NCBI GenBank assembly: GCA_030386875.1 | Contig: CM059569.1 | Location: 44,865,842-44,929,841 of the forward strand | Source of the DNA: Morinoia aosen | Taxonomy: Eukaryota > Arthropoda > Malacostraca > Amphipoda > Talitridae | Length of the DNA stretch: 64,000 nucleotides | Direction: 5' to 3' | Notes under the pieces: generated by a model | What the model saw: the letters and a program-made list of their open reading frames with translations, nothing else | The model's database searches: none | Told to the model about the DNA's origin: nothing | Part shown: piece after piece, positions 56,345 to 64,000 of the stretch | Layout: each line of letters begins with the position of its first letter | Position numbering within the stretch: position 1 is the stretch's first letter | Made by a program: the position numbers and the translations under genes

Positions 56345-59300
56345 AGCTTTGAGTTTAAGTTACATGATAGCGTTGGATTCAAGTTACATGATAGCGTTGG
56401 ATTCAAGTTACATGATAGCGTTGGATTCAAGTTACATGATAGCGTTGGATTCAAGTTACATGAGAGCATTAGATTCAAGTTACATGATAGCGTTGGATTC
56501 AAGTTACATGATAGCGTTGGATTCAAGTTACATGATAGCATTAGATTCAAGTTACATGATAGCGTTGGATTCAAGTTACATGATAGCGTTGGATTCAAGT
56601 TACATGATAGCGTTGGATTCAAGTTACATGATAGCGTTGGATTCAAGTTACATGAGAGCATTAGATTCAAGTTACATGATAGCGTTGGATTCAAGTTACA
56701 TGATAGCGTTGGATTCAAGTTACATGATAGCGTTGGATTCAAGTTACATGATAGCATTAGATTCAAGTTACATGATAGCGTTGGATTCAAGTTACATGAT
56801 AGCGTTGGATTCAAGTTGGATGATAGCGTTGGATTCAAGTTACATGATAGCATTGGATTCAAGTTACATGATAGCGTTGGATTCAAGTTGGATGATAGCG
56901 TTGGATTCAAGTTACATGATAGCATTAGATTCAAGTTACATGATAGCGTTGGATTCAAGTTACATAATAGCGTTGGATTCAAGTTACATGATAGCGTTGG
57001 ATTCAAGTTACATGATAGCGTTGGATTCAAGTTACATGATAGCGTTGGATTCAAGTTACATGATAGCGTTGGATTCAAGTTACTTGATAGCGTTGGATTC
57101 AAGTTACATGATAGCGTTGGATTCAAGTTACATGATAGCGTTGGATATAAGTAACATGATAGCATTGGATTCAAGTTACATGATAGCATTGGATTCAAGT
57201 TACATGATAGCGTTGGATTCAAGTTACATGATAGCTTTGGATTCAAGTTACATGATAGCATTGGATTCAAGTTACATGATAACATTGGATTCAAGTTACA
57301 TGATAGCATTGGATTCAAGTTACATGATAGCATTGGATTCAAGTTACATGATAGCATTGGATTCAAGTTACATGATAGCGTTGGATTCAAGTTACATGAT
57401 AGCATTGGATTCAAGTTACATGATAGCGTTGGATTCAAGTTACATGATAGCGTTGGATATAAGTAACATGATAGCATTGGATTCAAGTTACATGATAGCA
57501 TTGGATTCAAGTTACATGATAGCGTTGGATTCAAGTTACATGATAGCGTTGGATTCAAGTTACATGATAGCATTGGATTCAAGTTACATGATAGCATTGG
57601 ATTCAAGTTAGATGATAGCATTGGATTCAAGTTACATGATAGCGTTGGATTCAAGTTACATGATAGCGTTGGATTCAAGTTACATGATAGCGTTGGATTC
57701 AAGTTACATGATAGCGTTGGATTCAAGTTACATGATAGCATTGGATTCAAGTTACATGATAGCATTGGATTCAAGTTACATGGTAGCATTAGATTCAAGT
57801 TACATGATAGCATTGGATTCAAGTTACATGATAGCGTTGGATTCAAGTTGGATGATAGCCTTGTATTCAAGTTACATGATAGCATTGGATTCAAGTTACA
57901 TGATAGCGTTGGATTCAAGTTACATGATAGCGTTGGATTCAAGTTACATGATAGCGTGGATTCAAGTTACATGATAGCGTTGGATTCAAGTTACATGATA
58001 GCGTTGGATTCAAGTTACATGATATCGTTGGATTCAAGTTACATGATAGCGTTGGATATAAGTAACTTGATAGCATTGGATTCAAGTTACATGATAGCGT
58101 TGGATATAAGTAACATGATAGCATTGGATTCAAGTTACATGATAGCATTGGATTCAAGTTACATGATAGCGTTAGATTCAAGTTACATGATAGCGTTGGA
58201 TTCAAGTTACATGATAGCATTGGATTCAAGTTACATGATAGCGTTTGATTCAAGTTACATGATAGCATTGGATTCAAGTTACATGATAGCGTTGGATTCA
58301 AGTTACATGATAGCATTGAATTCAAGTTACATGATAGCATTGGATTCAAGTTACATGATAGCGTTGGATTCAAGTTACATGATAGCATTGGATTCAAGTT
58401 ACATGATAGCATTGGATTCAAGTTACATGATAGCGTTGGATTCAAGTTACATGATAGCATTGGATTCAAGTTACATGATAGCGTTGGATTCAAGTTACAT
58501 GATAGCGTTGGATTCAAGTTACATGATAGCGTTGGATTTAAGTTACATGATAGCGTTGGATTCAAGTTACATGATAGCGTTGGATTCAAGTTACATGATA
58601 GCGTTGGATATAAGTAACATGATAGCATTGGATTCAAGTTACATGATAGCATTGGATTCAAGTTACATGATAGCGTTGGATTCAAGTTACATGATAGCGT
58701 TGGATTCAAGTTACATGATAGCATTGGATTCAAGTTACATGATAGCATTGGATTCAAGTTACATGATAGCATTGGATTCAAGTTACATGATAGCATTGGA
58801 TTCAAGTTACATGATAGCATTGGATTCAAGTTACATGATAGCGTTGGATTCAAGTTACATGATAGCATTGGATTCAAGTTACATGATAGCGTTGGATTCA
58901 AGTTACATGATAGCGTTGGATATAAGTAACATGATAGCATTGGATTCAAGTTACATGATAGCATTGGATTCAAGTTACATGATAGCGTTGGATTCAAGTT
59001 ACATGATAGCGTTGGATTCAAGTTACATGATAGCATTGGATTCAAGTTACATGATAGCATTGGATTCAAGTTAGATGATAGCATTGGATTCAAGTTACAG
59101 GGTAGCATTAGATTCAAGTTACATGATAGCATTGGATTCAAGTTACATGATAGCGTTGGATATAAGTAACTTGATAGCATTGGATTCAAGTTACATGATA
59201 GCGTTGGATTCCAGTTACATGGTAGCATTAGATTCAAGTTACATGATAGCATTGGATTCAAGTTACATGATAGCATTAGATTCAAGTTACATGGTAGCAT

Positions 59301-60775
59301 TAGATTCAAGTTACATGATAGCATTGGATTCAAGTTACATGATAGCATTGGATTCAAGTTACATGATAGCGTTGGATTCAAGTTACATGATAGCGTTGGA
59401 TTCAAGTTACATGATAGCGTGGATTCAAGTTACATGATAGCGTTGGATTCAAGTTACATGATAGCGTTGGATTCAAGTTACATGATATCGTTGGATTCAA
59501 GTTACATGATAGCGTTGGATATAAGTAACATGATAGCATTGGATTCAAGTTACATGATAGCGTTGGATATAAGTAACATGATAGCATTAGATTCAAGTTA
59601 CATGATAGCATTGGATTCCAGTTACATGGTAGCATTAGATTCAAGTTACATGATAGCATTGGATTCAAGTTACATGATAGCATTGGATTCAAGTTACATG
59701 ATAGCATTGGATTCAAGTTAGATGATAGCATTGGATTCAAGTTACAGGGTAGCATTAGATTCAAGTTACATGATAGCATTGGATTCAAGTTACATGATAG
59801 CGTTGGATATAAGTAACTTGATAGCATTGGATTCAAGTTACATGATAGCATTGGATTCAAGTTACATGATAGCATTAGATTCAAGTTACATGATAGCATT
59901 GGATTCCAGTTACATGGTAGCATTAGATTCAAGTTACATGATAGCATTGGATTCAAGTTACATGATAGCATTAGATTCAAGTTACATGGTAGCATTAGAT
60001 TCAAGTTACATGATAGCATTGGATTCAAGTTACATGATAGCATTGGATTCAAGTTACATGATAGCGTTAGATTCAAGTTACATGATAGCGTTGGATTCAA
60101 GTTACATGATAGCGTGGATTCAAGTTACATGATAGCGTTGGATTCAAGTTACATGATAGCGTTGGATTCAAGTTACATGATATCGTTGGATTCAAGTTAC
60201 ATGATAGCGTTGGATATAAGTAACATGATAGCATTGGATTCAAGTTACATGATAGCGTTGGATATAAGTAACATGATAGCATTGGATTCAAGTTACATGA
60301 TAGCATTGGATTCAAGTTACATGATAGCGTTAGATTCAAGTTACATGATAGCGTTGGATTCAAGTTACATGATAGCATTGGATTCAAGTTACATGATAGC
60401 GTTTGATTCAAGTTACATGATAGCATTGGATTCAAGTTACATGATAGCGTTGGATTCAAGTTACATGATAGCATTGAATTCAAGTTACATGATAGCATTG
60501 GATTCAAGTTACATGATAGCGTTGGATTCAAGTTACATGATAGCATTGGATTCAAGTTACATGATAGCATTGGATTCAAGTTACATGATAGCGTTGGATT
60601 CAAGTTACATGATAGCATTGGATTCAAGTTACATAATAGCATTGGATTCAAGTTACATGATAGCGTTGGATTCAAGTTACATGATAGCATTGGATTCAAG
60701 TTACATGATAGCATTGGATTCAAGTTACACGATAGCATTAAATTCAAGTTGTATGATAGCGCTGGATATAAGTTA
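56345..60775. repeat. 24-bp satellite array, about 185 copies
   Basis: The unit is GATTCAAGTTACATGATAGC plus GTTG or ATTG. Named variants (GATATAAGTAACATG, GATATCG, a single-base loss giving GCGTGG, TTGGATG and GGTAGC) recur in the same order at distant places, which shows segmental duplications inside the array. The GCGTGG mark lies at about 57954, 59417 and 60113. Because the unit is eight codons and stop-free in several frames, octapeptide frames (MIALDSSY on plus, LNPTLSCN on minus) of up to 536 codons arise. Confidence 0.97.
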
Positions 60776-61131
60776 CATGGAGGACGTTAGAATTAAAGAA
60801 CAACGTTAGAATAAACTTACGAGGTGCTGTTTTGGAGCACGAATAAGGCGTACAGTGGCTGGAGAAACAGCCAGGTTGTTGCAGGTAATCTCCTCAGCTC
60901 GGTCACGTGAGAGGTAAAAGCCTGTAAAAACACTATCCTTCTTAATAAGATGGATGGAAAAGTGCGTAATGAATGAAAATTTAGCGAAGCGTGACAGGAA
61001 ATGCCCATTTAAGTGCACGGAAAAATGAAGAGCACGAAAAAGCGTCGGCTTGGGGAAGGATGAAGGAGTCCGACGCGGAAAAAATGGATCAAGAGAGTCT
61101 GGTGGGAGCTTTCGTGAGCATAATGTGCCAG
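60776..61131. other. Unique spacer between two satellite arrays
   Basis: About 350 bp of non-repetitive DNA. Minus-strand frames from the 32-bp array run on into it, but I recognise no domain. Confidence 0.5.
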
Positions 61132-63953
61132 GCTTCTTTTTGGAAAGCTGACGTATGAACGCGTGCAAAATTTGGGAAGCTGACGTATGAACGAGTGCAA
61201 AATTTGGGAAGCTGACGTATGAACGAGTGCAAAATTTGGGAAGCTGACGTACGAACGAGTGCAAAATTTGGGAAGCTGACGTATGAACGAGTGCAAAATT
61301 TGGGAAGCTGACGTATGAACGAGTGCAAAATTTGGGAAGCTGACGTACGAACGAGTGCAAAATTTGGGAAGCTGACGTATGAACGAGTGCAAAATTTGGG
61401 AAGCTGACATATGAACGAGTGCAAAATTTGGGAAGCTGACGTATGAACGAGTGCAAAATTTGGGAAGCTGACGTATGAACGAGTGCAAAATTTGGGAAGC
61501 TGACGTACGAACGAGTGCAAAATTTGGGAAGCTGACGTATGAACGAGTGCAAAATTTGGGAAGCTGACGTATGAACGCGTGCAAAATTTGGGAAGCTGAC
61601 GTATGAACGAGTGCAAAATTTGGGAAGCTGACGTACGAACGAGTGCAAAATTTGGGAAGCTGACGTATGAACGAGTGCAAAATTTGGGAAGCTGACGTAC
61701 GAACGAGTGCAAAATTTGGGAAGCTGACGTATGAACGCGTGCAAAATTTGGGAAGCTGACGTATGAACGAGTGCAAAATTTGGGAAGCTGACGTATGAAC
61801 GAGTGCAAAATTTGGGAAGCTGACGTACGAACGAGTGCAAAATTTGGGAAGCTGACGTATGAACGCGTGCAAAATTTGGGAAGCTGACGTATGAACGAGT
61901 GCAAAATTTGGGAAGCTGACGTATGAACGCGTGCAAAATTTGGGAAGCTGACGTACGAACGAGTGCAAAATTTGGGAAGCTGACGTACGAACGAGTGCAA
62001 AATTTGGGAAGCTGACGTATGAACGAGTGCAAAATTTGGGAAGCTGACGTACGAACGAGTGCAAAATTTGGGAAGCTGACGTATGAACGCGTGCAAAATT
62101 TGGGAAGCTGACGTATGAACGAGTGCAAAATTTGGGAAGCTGACGTATGAACGAGTGCAAAATTTGGGAAGCTGACGTACGAACGAGTGCAAAATTTGGG
62201 AAGCTGACGTATGAACGCGTGCAAAATTTGGGAAGCTGACGTATGATCGAGTGCAAAATTTGGGAAGCTGACGTATGAACGAGTGCAAAATTTGGGAAGC
62301 TGACGTACGAACGAGTGCAAAATTTGGGAAGCTGACGTACGAACGAGTGCAAAATTTGGGAAGCTGACGTACGAACGAGTGCAAAATTTGGAAAGCTGAC
62401 GTACGAACGAGTGCAAAATTTGGGAAGCTGACGTACGAACGAGTGCAAAATTTGGGAAGCTGACGTACGAACGAGTGCAAAATTTGGGAAGCTGATGTAT
62501 GAACGAGTGCAAAATTTGGGAAGCTGACGTATGAACGAGTGCAAAATTTGGGAAGCTGACGTATGAACGAGTGCAAAATTTGGGAAGCTGACGTATGAAC
62601 GAGTGCAAAATTTGGGAAGCTGACGTATGAACGAGTGCAAAATTTGGGAAGCTGACGTACGAACGAGTGCAAAATTTGGGAAGCTGACGTACGAACGAGT
62701 GCAAAATTTGGGAAGCTGACGTACGAACGAGTGCAAAATTTGGGAAGCTGACGTATGAACGAGTGCAAAATTTGGGAAGCTGACGTATGAACGAGTGCAA
62801 AATTTGGGAAGCTGACGTATGAACGAGTGCAAAATTTGGGAAGCTGACGTATGAACGAGTGCAAAATTTGGGAAGCTGACGTACGAACGAGTGCAAAATT
62901 TGGGAAGCTGACGTATGAGCGAGTGCAAAATTTGGGAAGCTGACGTATGAACGAGTGCAAAATTTGGGAAGCTGACGTATGAACGCGTGCAAAATTTGGG
63001 AAGCTGACGTACGAACGAGTGCAAAATTTGGGAAGCTGACGTATGAACGAGTGCAAATTTTGGGTAGCTGACGTATGAACGAGTGCAAAATTTGGGAAGC
63101 TGACGTATGAACGAGTGCAAAATTTGGGAAGCTGACGTATGAACGAGTGCAAAATTTGGGAAGCTGACGTATGAACGCGTGCAAAATTTGGGAAGCTGAC
63201 GTATGAACGAGTGCAAAATTTGGGAAGCTGACGTATGAACGCGTGCAAAATTTGGGAAGCTGACGTATGAACGAGTGCAAAATTTGGGAAGCTGACGTAT
63301 GAACGAGTGCAAAATTTGGGAAGCTGACGTATGAACGAGTGCAAAATTTGGGAAGCTGACATATGAACGAGTGCAAAATTTGGGAAGCTGACATATGAAC
63401 GCGTGCAAAATTTGGGAAGCTGACGTATGAACGAGTGCAAAATTTGGGAAGCTGACGTATGAACGAGTGCAAAATTTGGGAAGCTGACATATGAACGAGT
63501 GCAAAATTTGGGAAGCTGACGTATGAACGAGTGCAAAATTTGGGAAGCTGACGTATGAACGAGTGCAAAATTTGGGAAGCTGACATATGAACGAGTGCAA
63601 AATTTGGGAAGCTGACATATGAACGCGTGCAAAATTTGGGAAGCTGACGTATGAACGAGTGCAAAATTTGGGAAGCTGACGTATGAACGAGTGCAAAATT
63701 TGGGAAGCTGACATATGAACGAGTGCAAAATTTGGGAAGCTGACGTATGAACGAGTGCAAAATTTGGGAAGCTGACGTATGAACGAGTGCAAAATTTGGG
63801 AAGCTGACATATGAACGCGTGCAAAATTTGGGAAGCTGACGTATGAACGAGTGCAAAATTTGGGAAGCTGACGTATGAACGAGTGCAAAATTTGGGAAGC
63901 TGACATATGAACGAGTGCAAAATTTGGGAAGCTGACGTATGAACGCGTGCAAA
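61132..63953. repeat. 32-bp satellite array, about 88 copies
   Basis: The unit is GAAGCTGACGTATGAACGAG followed by TGCAAAATTTGG. Four main variants are CGTATG/CGTACG/CATATG at the centre and GAG/GCG after AAC. CGTACG copies occur in the left two thirds and CATATG copies mainly in the last 600 bp, where a seven-unit pattern repeats. The minus strand of the unit has no stop triplet, so all three minus frames stay open for about 940-1050 codons. Confidence 0.97.
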
Positions 63954-64000
63954 ATGAAAACCAAATAATTAGAATCAGGAGCTATTACTTCCCTGGTATT

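Noticed and set aside
56345-60775. Repetitive open frames as a protein gene (MIALDSSY or LNPTLSCN repeats)
   Set aside because: Several frames on both strands are open at once, the unit is a stop-free multiple of three, and no start context, splice signal or domain is seen.
60806-63964. 1052-codon minus-strand frame as a large repetitive protein
   Set aside because: All three minus phases are open because the 32-bp unit contains no stop triplet on that strand; the non-repeat tail has no recognisable domain.

Overview
The window looks like eukaryotic, probably arthropod or other invertebrate, intergenic DNA. It is AT-rich, dense in minisatellites, and carries a Ty3/gypsy retrotransposon of the CsRn1 type, two non-LTR retrotransposon fragments, a mariner relic, Helitron-like ends and several MITE-like inverted repeats. 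I found no host protein-coding gene, no rRNA or tRNA gene and no bacterial-style operon. The species cannot be fixed from the sequence alone.

Layout. 0.1-1.2 kb: a 5'-truncated I-group LINE on the minus strand. 2.0-5.0 kb: nested fold-back (palindromic) repeats sharing one core. 5.77-13.02 kb: a PIF/Harbinger-like MITE with a TTA target duplication, split by a complete 6.7-kb gypsy element (6020-12722). 14-18 kb: two short Helitron-like elements, a Tc1/mariner-type MITE and dispersed repeats. 19-30 kb: minisatellites with unit lengths of 19, 37 and 31 bp plus simple repeats. 30-47 kb: mostly unrecognised AT-rich DNA with short tandem duplications, 21-, 51-, 28- and 40-bp minisatellites and an internally deleted mariner. 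47.3-52.4 kb: a 20-bp array, then a 22-bp array interrupted by a CR1-group LINE. 53.8-54.4 kb: a 39-bp array. 56.3-60.8 kb: about 185 copies of a 24-bp unit. 61.1-63.95 kb: about 88 copies of a 32-bp unit. Tandem arrays cover very roughly a fifth of the window.

The only genes that work together are those of the gypsy element. Gag (7490-8470) and Pol (protease, reverse transcriptase, RNase H, integrase) overlap in different frames. They are joined by what looks like a textbook -1 ribosomal frameshift site: heptamer GGGAAAC at 8443-8449, then a stable hairpin after 7 nt. The two 876-bp LTRs differ at 3 positions, the primer-binding site matches tRNA-Gly, the polypurine tract is present and the target duplication is TACA. 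The element is therefore recent and appears structurally intact. The other coding traces (LINEs, mariner) are truncated or broken. The long stop-free frames inside the satellites are best explained by repeat unit composition, not by protein coding.
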